A DNA stretch of 64,000 nucleotides from Siphonobacter sp. SORGH_AS_0500 (GCF_002838835.1 NZ_NHPP01000009.1:186001-250000), one strand, 5' to 3'. Shown: positions 39,223 through 48,775, numbered from the stretch's first letter. Notes: generated from the sequence alone by a model not told the origin. Translations and numbers: made by a program.

Positions 39223-39248
39223 GAGGAATACGCCTAGGCGTATTCCTC
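39223..39248. other. Palindromic hairpin after ettA
   Basis: Perfect 26-base palindrome GAGGAATACGCC-TAGG-style centre (GAGGAATACGCCTAGGCGTATTCCTC read on both strands) between convergent genes; no long T run, so terminator function is uncertain. Confidence 0.55.
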
Positions 39249-39256
39249 TCATTTCT

Positions 39257-39673
39257 TCAGGGCTTGTGATATTGTAGCTGAATTCTTAAGGCTAAAATTC
39301 CTACATACGCGGCTACAGGGCCTACTAAAACTAGCCAAGTTAAAGCCGTAAAACAGGCGAAACTTTTCGTAAAAACTACCATATATAAAACATACAGCAC
39401 AGGAAACCCCAAAGCCCACATAACTCTCTTTTTGGTTAAAGCTCCTATTTTTACTAATGAAATTTGGATTCCAATCATTGCCAGATATAAGAAGGTTTCC
39501 AAAAGAATTTCGGGCCATTTTTTAGAAAAATACGACACCAGGTAATATAAAGGAAATCCTGTTTCATTATACCACAACGGATAATAGGCCATTTCTCCAT
39601 AACAATTAAATACCTGACAAAGCAGTGCACATAGTAATTGCATCCACGTTAAAAAGTAATCTACATTTTCCAT
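39257..39673 (-). CDS. Four-helix membrane protein, unknown
   Basis: 138 residues with four membrane segments: YFLTWMQLLCALLCQVFN, ILLETFLYLAMIGIQISLV, WALGFPVLYVLYMVVF and LTWLVLVGPVAAYVGILAL, topology N-in/C-in or inverted. Rich in Trp, Tyr and Phe at helix ends. I do not recognise a family. It and the next gene are the most A+T-rich of the region and lie in a plain spacer between two housekeeping genes, which suggests accessory content. A 48-base gap separates it from the upstream gene 39721-40176, so they may form a pair. Confidence 0.6.
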   Translation of the reverse strand: MENVDYFLTWMQLLCALLCQVFNCYGEMAYYPLWYNETGFPLYYLVSYFSKKWPEILLETFLYLAMIGIQISLVKIGALTKKRVMWALGFPVLYVLYMVVFTKSFACFTALTWLVLVGPVAAYVGILALRIQLQYHKP

Positions 39674-39720
39674 ATTTATCCCCTATTATTTAGCTTTTCA
39701 AACCTGCATTTAGCCTATAA

Positions 39721-40176
39721 TCATAACATTATCCAAAATCTAGTACCGCCTTTATCTATGGTTATAAAAGATAGAATCTTTTTGTCTTTTATTAAAAGAT
39801 TTAGCAACGTCTCATTATTTGATTTAACGCAGAAAACTCTTTCATTATGTTTTTGCTTATGCAATAGGTTTTGCTCTTCCTTAGGTAATTTTTCGTAAGG
39901 GACATATTGAAACGTACGCAGGTCTTTGGGAGCTATCTTTTGATGAACACTTTCTAATACCATTCCTATAAGTTCTTTCCTTTTTATTTGAATGCTGTCA
40001 TCTTCTTTTTTAGTGCCGTTGCTAAAGTAAGCTTCTAAAATTTCTTGCTTATTAAAATTTGCTTCGTGAATAGCTTTAACAAAGGACACAGCCATTTCTC
40101 TTTCGTTTCTAGCGATTGGTTTCGTATCAACAGCCATTATTCCCCATAGAAGCGGCACGAACAGTAAAGTTTTCAT
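39721..40176 (-). CDS. Small secreted protein, unknown
   Basis: 151 residues beginning MKTLLFVPLLWGIMAVDTK, a weak signal peptide, then a charged, mostly helical domain (MAVSFVKAIHEANFNKQEIL, KRKELIGMVLESVHQ) and a beta segment at the end (KILSFITIDKGGTRFWIML). The general layout resembles a NTF2- or DUF4878-like exported domain, but I cannot assign it. A+T-rich relative to its neighbours. Confidence 0.55.
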   Translation of the reverse strand: MKTLLFVPLLWGIMAVDTKPIARNEREMAVSFVKAIHEANFNKQEILEAYFSNGTKKEDDSIQIKRKELIGMVLESVHQKIAPKDLRTFQYVPYEKLPKEEQNLLHKQKHNERVFCVKSNNETLLNLLIKDKKILSFITIDKGGTRFWIML

Positions 40177-40736
40177 TTCAGAAATGATTCAATAGTTAAT
40201 ACTAATTCCTGCCTTGAATAAGGCACTATCATTTTCTTGCTAATAGCACGCAATCCTTCCCTATTTTGATGATGAGCTTCCCTGAAAGCCTCTGATTGTT
40301 ACCTAATAAAACCAAAGTAGCTCTCTAAAGAAGGACTTAAATAGTCCTGAGAAATGTAAATAATCCAGCCGTTAAACGCTTGTTTTCTTACTCAGATTCA
40401 TCTTATCCTGAATTGATACGGTATAGACCGTTCTTCGTATGTTTCAGATTACCAACAAACCATTATCCGCTTCGCTAACAGAAGTAGATTAATCTAAAGC
40501 GTCTAATAGTTCAATGGACAGCCGATAAGATAGGCCAAAAAATAGAGTAAGCACAGAAGATAAGGAGGCATAACGCTCATAGGTAGAACTGTTTTGTTTA
40601 CAAAAACAAAACTCTATTCTCAGAACAAGCCATCCTTTTACAAATGTTAAAAAATCAATAGAGAAGCATACCTTTTAGGTAAATCCTTATCACGAAGCAA
40701 CGTCGAGATGATGCCAGTAATCTATTGTAACATATC
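40177..40736. other. Intergenic region without recognised feature
   Basis: 560 A+T-rich bases. I see no ORF above 60 codons with sensible composition, no tRNA-like T-loop and no hairpin with T run. It may contain the promoter of 40176-39721 near its left end. Confidence 0.5.
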
Positions 40737-42905
40737 TTATTTACCTTTAGCAGCCGTTAACATCTCTTTCGCCATATTAACCAAGTTACTCGAAGGATAA
40801 TTATCAATGAAAACCGTCAGAGCTTTTCGATAGGCCTCGGCATTCTCGGTTTTAGCTACCAGCATAGTTTTCAACAGAGCAAATTTATCTTCGAGTGCAT
40901 TGCCGGCATATTGCTTTAATCCCTGCTCGGTCTGCGTGAGAGCATTGGTATATTCTCCCTTCTGATACGCTTCGTAAGCTTGGGCGTATAGGTTCTGAGC
41001 GGCGGCTTCTGCTCCGGCTGTCAGGGGCGTTAAGCTGCTGCGATTGATGAGTCTGACGTAATAGGATTCAGGAAACTTCTGGAACAAGCGGTTTTTGAAT
41101 TCATTCTGGCGGGGTGTCCCTTCGCTAGCCAGATAAGATAAATACAGGGTTTCGGCTTCGTATTGCGTAGCTGGAAAAAGGGCTAGTAATTTTTCAAACG
41201 TGGCAATGGCTTTGTCGTTTTCTCCCAACCCAAGTCGGTAAATTTTTCCTAATTCATAATACGCGTACTCCTGCTTTTTCTTCGATTCTATCAACGCATC
41301 CGGCCCAAACGGAATCGTCTTCTTGAGCGTTTCTACTTCCTGTTGCAGCGGAGAAAGCTTTACCTCCGTCACATTACCTGACCCAGACTGAGTACTGTTG
41401 GCATTGCGGGCCGCAGCCACCGCTTCGGGGTTTAAAGACGTTTCCTTGGTTGCCCTTCGCCAGTTATCCTCCAGCGTACGCGTCCCCCACTTTTCCTGAA
41501 ATTCCTGCCGACCGCGTTGTACCGAAGCTGGATTATAGAAATACCAGGCATTCGACGCCTGCACATTATCCGGCTGCATACCCGAAGAAGCCAGAATCTG
41601 TTCCTGCTGAGCCCGGGCAGCTTTTTCTTCGGCGATCTGTTTTTCGCGGGCTTCTTTCTCTTTTTTCTGCTTTACGTACGTTTCCAGATATTTATCCAAC
41701 TGAGTCGGATTCATAGCCGCCAATCGCTGTAAACTATCTTCGGTTTTTATGACTTTCCAATGCTCTACAAAAGCGTCAAGCACTTTCTTTTTCTCCGTGA
41801 TTTGAGCCAGGTTAGGCAGGCTCCGCGGATTCAATGCAATTGTACTGTCATAATACATTTTAGCTGCTTCGTATTCCTGCAAAGGCTCATAGCTCAAATC
41901 CGCAATTCGCAGATAAATAGCAGAAAGCTGCTCGGGTCGCTCTGTGGCTCTGGAGGCGGCCTGCTTGTAAAAAGGCAAAGCCTCGCGAATGCGACCCCGG
42001 CGTTCTTCAAATGAGCCCATAGCGAAGTAAATCTGATCTTGTAAATCAGCATTCTTACGATCTTTAAGCATTTTGTTAAAGCTTACTTTGGGATCGGTAT
42101 TGGGTTCATTGAGCAACGCGTTCAGGCGGGCATAAAAAGAAAGATCATAGTTCGGACGGCTTCTCTGAACCGAAGCGTATTTCTCGAGAGCTTTTTCGGG
42201 CTTAGACGTTAATTCGTAAAGTTGTCCGAGAGCGTAATACACCCGGGCTTTCTTTTCGTTTTTCTTCATTAACGGAAGGCTTTCTTCCAAAATGGCCGCT
42301 GCAATGGCGTATTCCCCATTAAGCTCATGCAGGTAAGCTTTCGTTAAGTAATACGTCAGGGTTTGTTCCTTGGATAAGGGTAAATTACGCACTACCTCAG
42401 CCACTCGCAGAGCCGAGCGGTATTCATCCTGCTCGGTATAGGCTCGCATCAATCCAATCAAAGCATCCGGTCGGGCATTCGACTCGGGATAATTCGTATT
42501 AACGTACTTAAAGGTTTCGATGGCATTTTTAAAATCTCCCTGAAGCAGGCGGGCTTTCCCCAGCAACACGTAGGCATCAGGCAAATATTTAGCATTCTGG
42601 TGACGCTCGGCTACCAGAGAAGACTTTTTAATAATTGCCGCTAAATCTTTTTCTACCTGTTTGGTTTCCATCGAATCGATGGGCATTAACACAGGTAATA
42701 GAATGGCATAGTTATCCTGACGATTAGCAAAAAGCGTTTTTTCGGCTTCTCCCATTATTTCCCGAGCCTGCAATAAGGCATTATACTTGGAAGTAACATT
42801 ATGGAAAGCCACATTTGCCGGAGCCGTTGAGTGTTGCGTGCAGCCAAACAGACCAGTCAGAAGAAAAAGGGCAATAAAAGAATATCGATACAAGGGAGTT
42901 GGCAT
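40737..42905 (-). CDS. sprE: T9SS periplasmic lipoprotein PorW/SprE
   Basis: 722 residues. Lipobox LFGC with Cys22. The N-terminal block THx-like AFHNVTSKYNALLQAREIM, then DNYAILLPVLMPIDSMETK, matches SprE/PorW (YHNLTAHYN..., DNYNEILPIF). Multiple TPR helices follow: LLGKARLLQGDFKNAIETFKYVNTNYPES, YALGQLYELTSKPEKALEKYA, and in the C-terminal half FEKLLALFPATQYEAETLYL, each partly quoted. A charged coiled segment (about 405-430, KQKKEKEAREKQIAEEKAARAQ in part) connects the halves. The protein links the outer-membrane translocon with the motor of type IX secretion and gliding. Monocistronic. Confidence 0.82.
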   Translation of the reverse strand: MPTPLYRYSFIALFLLTGLFGCTQHSTAPANVAFHNVTSKYNALLQAREIMGEAEKTLFANRQDNYAILLPVLMPIDSMETKQVEKDLAAIIKKSSLVAERHQNAKYLPDAYVLLGKARLLQGDFKNAIETFKYVNTNYPESNARPDALIGLMRAYTEQDEYRSALRVAEVVRNLPLSKEQTLTYYLTKAYLHELNGEYAIAAAILEESLPLMKKNEKKARVYYALGQLYELTSKPEKALEKYASVQRSRPNYDLSFYARLNALLNEPNTDPKVSFNKMLKDRKNADLQDQIYFAMGSFEERRGRIREALPFYKQAASRATERPEQLSAIYLRIADLSYEPLQEYEAAKMYYDSTIALNPRSLPNLAQITEKKKVLDAFVEHWKVIKTEDSLQRLAAMNPTQLDKYLETYVKQKKEKEAREKQIAEEKAARAQQEQILASSGMQPDNVQASNAWYFYNPASVQRGRQEFQEKWGTRTLEDNWRRATKETSLNPEAVAAARNANSTQSGSGNVTEVKLSPLQQEVETLKKTIPFGPDALIESKKKQEYAYYELGKIYRLGLGENDKAIATFEKLLALFPATQYEAETLYLSYLASEGTPRQNEFKNRLFQKFPESYYVRLINRSSLTPLTAGAEAAAQNLYAQAYEAYQKGEYTNALTQTEQGLKQYAGNALEDKFALLKTMLVAKTENAEAYRKALTVFIDNYPSSNLVNMAKEMLTAAKGK

Positions 42906-43011
42906 GGAAATAATTACATCGATTCTAAAACGTAGGGGCTGGCTTATTTTTTATGCCAAGTTCGTAAATTCTTACCAAATATGAATTCAAAACCTTTTTA
43001 CCTTAACACCT

Positions 43012-43221
43012 ATGGCAGGCCAGGATCCCCAATCTAATCCCTACATTCGCTACACGGGTATTGCTATGCAGATGCTGGTTACCATCGGCGTAGGCGTGTT
43101 TTTAGGCCTTAAACTCGACGAGTGGATGGAAACCAAAACACCTTGGTTTACCATTGGCTGTTCGTTATTTTTCATTATGGCCGCTCTAATTTCTTTGATC
43201 CGTAGTTTACCTAAAACCTAG
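43012..43221 (+). CDS. atpZ: AtpZ/AtpI-family ATP synthase accessory protein
   Basis: 69 residues with two membrane helices: YTGIAMQMLVTIGVGVFLGLKLDEW and FTIGCSLFFIMAALISLIRSL (partly quoted). The GxxLGxxLDxW turn between helices is characteristic of AtpZ. The family aids assembly of the F0 rotor or magnesium transport near it. First gene of the ATP synthase operon. Confidence 0.88.
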   Translation: MAGQDPQSNPYIRYTGIAMQMLVTIGVGVFLGLKLDEWMETKTPWFTIGCSLFFIMAALISLIRSLPKT

Positions 43222-43299
43222 CACGCAGGCAGGTTCCCCTGCATCTACGTCCTTATTTCGTTCCTACCTTTACAGCCTGATCTATTAAGAATAGCTGAT

Positions 43300-43674
43300 A
43301 TGTGGCGGTTAATTATCCCTATCATTCTCGTAGGAATTGTATTTTTTCTAGCTCCAGTGCTAGGCCTCCAGTCTTGGATTCATCCGCAAAGCTGGGAAAT
43401 GTTAGCCTTCTTTGGGGGCCTCGGATTTTTAAACCATCGGCTGGTGGAAAGGGGCATGGCCCAAAACGGCGACAAGTTCGTTACTTTTTACATGGCGAGC
43501 ATGGTTTTACGGCTTGTATTGAGTTTTGTATTCCTGATAGTCTACTTTTTTCTAGGCACGCTTGCTATCAAGCACTTCATAATTCAATTTTTTGTACTCT
43601 ATTTATTTTTCACAGGTTTTGAAATTGCCGGAGTGTATAGTAACTTGCGGCACTTTTCGGAGAAAAAGCCCTGA
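43300..43674 (+). CDS. ATP synthase operon membrane protein (AtpI-like)
   Basis: 124 residues with four membrane segments: LIIPIILVGIVFFLAPVLGL, WEMLAFFGGLGFLNHRLVE, VFLIVYFFLGTLAIKHFII and FVLYLFFTGFEIAGVY. It stands 9 bases before atpB, the position of atpI. The sequence resembles the uncI-type proteins of Bacteroidota, which are poorly conserved, so this is placed by context. Confidence 0.6.
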   Translation: MWRLIIPIILVGIVFFLAPVLGLQSWIHPQSWEMLAFFGGLGFLNHRLVERGMAQNGDKFVTFYMASMVLRLVLSFVFLIVYFFLGTLAIKHFIIQFFVLYLFFTGFEIAGVYSNLRHFSEKKP

Positions 43675-43683
43675 AATCCAGAC

Positions 43684-44751
43684 GTGATGAGCCGCAATCG
43701 TTCGTATAAAGCACTTGCTATCAGTATTCTAACTCTAGTATTTTCCGTTTTTAGCTCGCCAGCTACTTTTGCTCAACATGAGCACGAAGGGCATGCGGAA
43801 GCCACCCATAGCCATGGAGAAGCGGAAGAATTTAATCCTGGTCAAACTATTCTTCATCACGTAGCCGATGAACACCAGTGGCATTTAGCAACTATTGGCG
43901 AATCGCACCTGGCTATTCCTCTACCTGTGATCCTGTATACGCCAACCCGGGGGGTTCATGTATACTCTTCAAAGGAATTCTATCACGGGTCAGGTGAGCA
44001 TGATGGATTTACTTTACACCACGAACATTTCACATCAGAGGATGGATCTACCGTTTATGATTTTTCCATTACCAAGAACGTAGCTTCTCTGATCATTAGT
44101 GTCATTCTTTTAATTACAATTTTCTTTGCCGTTCGCAATGGTTACGCGAAACGTCAGGGTAAAGCTCCCAAAGGAATTCAGTCTGCGATGGAGCCTTTCG
44201 TCATCTTTATTCGTGACGAAGTAGCTAAGAATTATATTGGTGAAAAACATTACCGCCGCTTCCTTCCTTACCTGCTGACGGTATTCTTCTTCATCTGGAT
44301 TAACAACCTGCTTGGCCTGCTTCCAGGAGCAGCTAACGTAACAGGTAACATCGCCGTTACGTTGACCCTCGCCGTTTTAACGTTCATCATTGTGAACTTC
44401 AACGGTCGCAAAACCTACTGGACGCACATTTTTGCCATGCCTGGTGTACCCAAATGGATGCTTATTGTGATGACTCCCGTAGAGATCGTGGGTATGATGA
44501 TGAAGCCTTTCTCATTGATGGTTCGTCTTTTTGCCAACGTTACGGCAGGTCACATTATCCTGTTGAGCTTACTGAGCTTGATCTTTATTTTCAAGTCAGC
44601 TGCTTTAAGTGTGATTGTAGGTCCTTTCACCGTGTTTATGACGATGATCGAGCTTTTAGTAGCCGTACTTCAGGCCTACATCTTCACCGTGTTAACCGCT
44701 AGTTACATCGGAGCTGCCGTGGAAGAACACCACCACGACGATCATCATTAA
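43684..44751 (+). CDS. atpB: ATP synthase F0 subunit a
   Basis: 355 residues. A signal-peptide-like N-terminus (residues 7-30) is followed by a His/Glu-rich stretch (QHEHEGHAEATHSHGEAEE) and about 80 further periplasmic residues before the canonical subunit begins near 135. Five or more membrane helices; the conserved essential arginine is Arg281 (SLMVRLFANVTAGH). The C-terminus is again His-rich (EEHHHDDHH). Subunit a forms the two half channels that load protons on the c ring. Extended N-termini are usual for AtpB of Bacteroidota. Confidence 0.95.
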   Translation: MMSRNRSYKALAISILTLVFSVFSSPATFAQHEHEGHAEATHSHGEAEEFNPGQTILHHVADEHQWHLATIGESHLAIPLPVILYTPTRGVHVYSSKEFYHGSGEHDGFTLHHEHFTSEDGSTVYDFSITKNVASLIISVILLITIFFAVRNGYAKRQGKAPKGIQSAMEPFVIFIRDEVAKNYIGEKHYRRFLPYLLTVFFFIWINNLLGLLPGAANVTGNIAVTLTLAVLTFIIVNFNGRKTYWTHIFAMPGVPKWMLIVMTPVEIVGMMMKPFSLMVRLFANVTAGHIILLSLLSLIFIFKSAALSVIVGPFTVFMTMIELLVAVLQAYIFTVLTASYIGAAVEEHHHDDHH

Positions 44752-44821
44752 TCTTTGAATTTGTACCCGAGGGCTGATTTGGCCTGAGGCATTTTATACA
44801 TTTTTTGTTTCACTCTTATAA

Positions 44822-45091
<270 letters not shown>

Positions 45092-45127
45092 GTTACGCTT
45101 CAAGTACGAACGTACGTAGAGTTATTA

Positions 45128-45169
45128 GGTATCAGGTCTGGCTTGCATTAGGTGACCAGACCTGGTATC
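45128..45169 (+). other. Hairpin between atpE and atpF
   Basis: 14-bp stem GGTATCAGGTCTGG / CCAGACCTGGTATC (two G-U pairs) with a 14-base loop and no T run, within an unusually long 169-base gap in the operon. A possible mRNA 3'-stabiliser or partial attenuator raising atpE over downstream subunits. Confidence 0.7.
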
Positions 45170-45260
45170 AATCTTAGTGAAACAAGAAAGAGAATATTAA
45201 AACGCAGGGTTAGTATTAACCTGGTTTTCAATTTCCAACACCCAAATAGTTCCCACTAAC

Positions 45261-45755
45261 ATGGACTTAATTACCCCAAGTCTTGGTCTTATTTTCTGGC
45301 AGTTAGTATTCTTTCTGCTGTTAGTATTTGTACTGGGTAAGTACGCCTGGAGACCTATTTTATCAAGTCTGAGTGAGCGTGAAAAATCAATCGAGGATGC
45401 TATCGAATTAGCAAAAAACACTCGTAATGAAATGGCTCAGCTTAAGGCTGACAACGATAGAGCCAAAGCAGATGCTTTGATTGAGCGGGATGCCATCCTC
45501 AAACAAGCTCGTCAAACGGCAGAAAAAATGATCGCGACTGCTAAAAACGAAGCCGCTCAGGAAGCCAAAGCTGAAATTGAGAAAGCTCGTAAAGCATTCC
45601 GTGAAGAACAGGCTGCTGCCGTTTCTAAGCTGAAAAATGAAACAGCTAAAATTGCCGTTGAAATTGCTGAGAAAGTACTTCGTCGTGAATTATCCGACAA
45701 AAATGCTCAGGAAGCTTTAGTAAACGATTGGCTCCAAGACGCAAAACTGAACTAA
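45261..45755 (+). CDS. atpF: ATP synthase F0 subunit b
   Basis: 164 residues. One N-terminal helix (LIFWQLVFFLLLVFVLGKYAW) and a long charged coiled coil (about residues 30-145) with heptad Ala/Leu positions, ending in KVLRRELSDKNAQEALVNDWL. It is the peripheral stalk subunit, a dimer that links subunit a to F1 through delta. Confidence 0.96.
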   Translation: MDLITPSLGLIFWQLVFFLLLVFVLGKYAWRPILSSLSEREKSIEDAIELAKNTRNEMAQLKADNDRAKADALIERDAILKQARQTAEKMIATAKNEAAQEAKAEIEKARKAFREEQAAAVSKLKNETAKIAVEIAEKVLRRELSDKNAQEALVNDWLQDAKLN

Positions 45756-45810
45756 TTCCGCACGGCGAAAACGAGCTCCAATGCTTGTGTTCGCAAATAT
45801 GCATCCCACT

Positions 45811-46349
45811 ATGTCTGAACAAAGCGTAGCGTTTCGATATGCAAAGTCATTGATCGGGCTTGCTCAGGAAAAAGCAGTACTGGATACGGTTTATAACGAT
45901 ATGCAGTTGTTTGCAGAAACCTGCCAGCAAAACCGTTCGCTTGCTCTTACGCTGAAAAGCCCTATCGTTAAGCACTGGAAGAAACTGGAAATCCTAAAAG
46001 CCCTGTTCGAAGCACGGGTGAATCCGATTACTTTCAGCATTTTTGAAATTATTACTAAGAAAAACCGTGAAGCCCTGCTGCCTGCGGTTGCCAAAGAATT
46101 TAATCGGCAATACCAGCAGCTCAAAGGCATCGAGGAGCCCATATTACGACGGCTTCTGCCCTGACTGAAACGCAACGTAGCGAATTTAAAGCAATGATTG
46201 CCAAACAGACGGGTAAGAGTATCGAGCTGTCGGAGACCGTAGACCCTCAACTCATCGGGGGTTATTTACTGCGGGTAGGAGATAATCAGATTGATAATTC
46301 CATTAAGAGTCGTCTGAACTATTTGAAAGTTCAGTTCGCTCAAGATTAG
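45811..46349 (+). CDS. atpH: ATP synthase F1 subunit delta (one frameshift)
   Basis: About 179 residues after repair, start at MSEQSVAFRYAKSLIGLAQ (an ATG 30 bases earlier is less likely). Helical N-terminal domain as in OSCP. The frame as given ends at 46164 after GIEEPILRRLLP. One added base at 46137-46140 gives GIEEAHITTASALTETQRSEF and continues with TGKSIELSETVDPQLIGGYLLRVG, the signature of delta, to the stop at 46347. An intact delta is needed for function, so the break argues for a sequencing gap. No atpA or atpG follows; a terminator does. Confidence 0.9.
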
Positions 46350-46404
46350 TTTAGTATAGAGTATCCCTTTTATTTCTGATTTTTTACCTGTTTGCATACA
46401 GTTA

Positions 46405-46437
46405 GAAAAAACCCACCAGATTGGCGGGTTTTTTTTG
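46405..46437. terminator. Terminator of the atp operon
   Basis: Stem AAAAAACCCACC / GG-CGGGTTTTTT with one mismatch, a short loop and T/A runs on either side; bidirectional between atpH and the Gre-like gene. Confidence 0.85.
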
Positions 46438-46440
46438 TGC

Positions 46441-46887
46441 CTAACTTACACTGGTAATTTGATAGGTTTTCCGATTAAAGAAAAAGGTATCTCCTACTCG
46501 TTTGTGAAGTAACTGATTTCCAATGGGAGATCCGGGTGAGATCACGAATACTTTAGTCTCCTCTATCTCCAAAGCTCCTATACTAATGGCAATGAAAAAC
46601 CATTCGTCATTAGCCTGAATCAAAGCTCCCAATTCTCCTTTCTGGCAGGGCATGGCTAACTCCTTGCGTTCGAGTTGTAAACGCTCCTGACGCAGTAACT
46701 CGTATTGCTGAGCGTATCGATCGCGTTCGTTTTGAGCCATGGCCCGGCCCGTTTCGTATTTATCGCCCGCAGAGCTTTTACTCTCTTCATTGGCCGAAGC
46801 CTGAGCCGCCTGCATGGCGTTCCAGGCGATGCTTACTTTTTCGTCAATGATAGCTTTGAGTCGCTCCAGCAAAAATTCTTTAGTCAT
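46441..46887 (-). CDS. GreA/GreB-like C-terminal domain protein
   Basis: 148 residues from MTKEFLLERL; an upstream ATG at 46918-46920 lies within the pgm terminator and is rejected. A helical hairpin (KAIIDEKVSIAWNAMQAAQ ... SSAGDKYETGRAMAQNERDRY) leads into a beta domain (GELGALIQANDEWFFIAISIG, KVFVISPGSPIGNQLLHKRVGDTF, YQITSVS). The GSPIGxxLLxxxxGD pattern is that of Gre factor C-terminal domains. Database entries of this type are often labelled 3-oxoacyl-ACP synthase, which the sequence does not support. It may modulate RNA polymerase. Confidence 0.7.
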   Translation of the reverse strand: MTKEFLLERLKAIIDEKVSIAWNAMQAAQASANEESKSSAGDKYETGRAMAQNERDRYAQQYELLRQERLQLERKELAMPCQKGELGALIQANDEWFFIAISIGALEIEETKVFVISPGSPIGNQLLHKRVGDTFFFNRKTYQITSVS

Positions 46888-46904
46888 ACATTCATTCATA
46901 AAAG

Positions 46905-46932
46905 AAGGGCTGATGAACACTCACCAGCCCTT
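46905..46932 (-). terminator. Terminator after pgm
   Basis: 8-bp stem AAGGGCTG / CAGCCCTT and a 12-base loop; CTTCTTTTATG follows on the minus strand. Confidence 0.65.
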
Positions 46933-46957
46933 GTGCTAAGATAAAATCGGAAGCCGA

Positions 46958-48715
46958 TTATTTCAAGCCCAGATCTTCCTGAATCTGTTTTACTTTCGCT
47001 TTTAAGGCATCGTAAGTAGCGTTGAAATCTTCTGCCTTCTCCAAAGGAGCATTTACCGATACGTAGAATTTAATTTTAGGTTCGGTGCCTGAAGGACGAG
47101 CGGATACCTTCGAACCATCCGCCAGAATCAGTTGAATTACGTTCGACTTCTCAATACCCATCTCGGCAGGAATCGACGTTTGCTGACCCGTTGCCACATC
47201 TTTGGAAACCAGATTTTGGTAATCCAGAATCGTGACGGGCTTCGAACCGGCTACTTCCGCAGGTGGGTTATTACGCATGTCGCTCATCATTCGCTGAATC
47301 TCTTCAGCTCCTTCTTTGCCTTTTTTCGTCAGTGAAATCAGTCCTTCGTAATAGAAACCGTTTTCCATGTACATTTCTGTAAGCATATCAAACAGACTCT
47401 GGCCGTTATCTTTGGCGTAGGCCGTTAGCTCCGCAATCATGGCACAAGAGGCAATCGCATCTTTGTCGCGAACAGCGTCACCAATCAGATAACCATAACT
47501 TTCTTCTCCACCACCAATGAACTGCTCTTTACCTTCCAGATCGCGAATAACACCCGCAATGTATTTGAAGCCTGTGAGGGTATTGTAACAATTTACCCCG
47601 TAACTATCACACATTTTATCGATCAGATCCGTCGTTACAATGGTTTTGGCGACGAATTCTTTTCCGGTTAATTTACCAGCTTCCTTCCAGGCTCTCAACA
47701 GATAGAAGATAATCAGACTGGCCATCTGGTTACCGTTTAAAAGCTGCCATTCGCCATCGGCATTCTTTACGGCAGAACCCACGCGGTCGGCATCTGGGTC
47801 TGTTGCCATTACTAAATCTGCATCAATTTCTTTGGCCTGATTCATCGCCAGCGTCATCGCCTCGGTTTCTTCCGGGTTCGGGTAAACTACCGTTGGGAAG
47901 TTACCATCGGGCGTAGCCTGTTTTTCAACGATGGTTACATTGGTAAAGCCAATTTTCTCCAGAGCTTTTGGTACCAGCGTAATTCCCGTTCCGTGAATTG
48001 GAGTGTAGACAATTTTCAGGTCTTTCTGACGCTCAATAACCGCGGGATTAACCACGTTCTTGGTAATCACCTGCTCCAGGTATTTGGCATCTACCTCTTC
48101 GCCAATGCTTTCAATCAGCTCAGGGTTTCCTTCAAAGTTGATGTCATCAATTGACTGAATGGCATTTACTTCGGTAATGATATTTTTATCGTGTGGAGCT
48201 ACTACCTGAGCTCCATCGTTCCAGTAAGCTTTATAACCGTTGTATTCTTTAGGGTTATGCGAAGCGGTGATCACTACGCCACTCTGACAACCCAGCAGAC
48301 GAATTGTGAAGGAAAGCTCAGGAGTAGGACGCAGTTCACTAAACAGATATACCTTGATACCATTGGCAGAGAAAATGTCAGCCGCTACTTGAGCAAATTC
48401 GGGTGACATGTTGCGGCTATCGTGAGCGATGGCCACTTTAATCTCCTGATTGGGAAAGCTTTTCTTTAAATAATTGGCCAGACCCTGCGTAGCAGCTCCT
48501 ACTGTATAGCGGTTCATGCGATTAGAACCTACGCCGATTAATCCGCGAAGACCGCCCGTACCAAACTCCAGCTCTTTATAGAAAGCATCGGTCAATTCTG
48601 TGTCATTTCCCTCATCAATCAGCTTTTGAACAGCTGACTTTGTTGTTTCATCATAATTTCCTGAAACCCAATTTTGTACTTTCTGGCGGATAATTGCGTC
48701 GAGACCGGTTGACAT
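46958..48715 (-). CDS. pgm: Phosphoglucomutase / phosphomannomutase
   Basis: 585 residues, as for the long alpha-phosphohexomutases. The phosphoserine loop is TASHNPKEYNGYKAYW with the active Ser; metal site DPDADRVG; sugar-binding loop GGGEESYGYLIGD; phosphate-binding RPSGTEPKIKFY. It interconverts glucose-1-P and glucose-6-P (or the mannose equivalents) in the cytoplasm. Members this long in Bacteroidota tend to prefer glucose phosphates. Monocistronic with its own promoter candidate. Confidence 0.95.
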   Translation of the reverse strand: MSTGLDAIIRQKVQNWVSGNYDETTKSAVQKLIDEGNDTELTDAFYKELEFGTGGLRGLIGVGSNRMNRYTVGAATQGLANYLKKSFPNQEIKVAIAHDSRNMSPEFAQVAADIFSANGIKVYLFSELRPTPELSFTIRLLGCQSGVVITASHNPKEYNGYKAYWNDGAQVVAPHDKNIITEVNAIQSIDDINFEGNPELIESIGEEVDAKYLEQVITKNVVNPAVIERQKDLKIVYTPIHGTGITLVPKALEKIGFTNVTIVEKQATPDGNFPTVVYPNPEETEAMTLAMNQAKEIDADLVMATDPDADRVGSAVKNADGEWQLLNGNQMASLIIFYLLRAWKEAGKLTGKEFVAKTIVTTDLIDKMCDSYGVNCYNTLTGFKYIAGVIRDLEGKEQFIGGGEESYGYLIGDAVRDKDAIASCAMIAELTAYAKDNGQSLFDMLTEMYMENGFYYEGLISLTKKGKEGAEEIQRMMSDMRNNPPAEVAGSKPVTILDYQNLVSKDVATGQQTSIPAEMGIEKSNVIQLILADGSKVSARPSGTEPKIKFYVSVNAPLEKAEDFNATYDALKAKVKQIQEDLGLK

Positions 48716-48775
48716 AATATGTTATGAATTGTTAGTAAATATTAGATTGAAGCTATGATTTTATAAAAAGGTCTG

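Noticed and set aside
46441..46887. 3-oxoacyl-ACP synthase label for the 148-residue protein
   Set aside because: No thiolase fold or catalytic Cys-His-Asn set; the sequence looks like a Gre-factor C-terminal domain.
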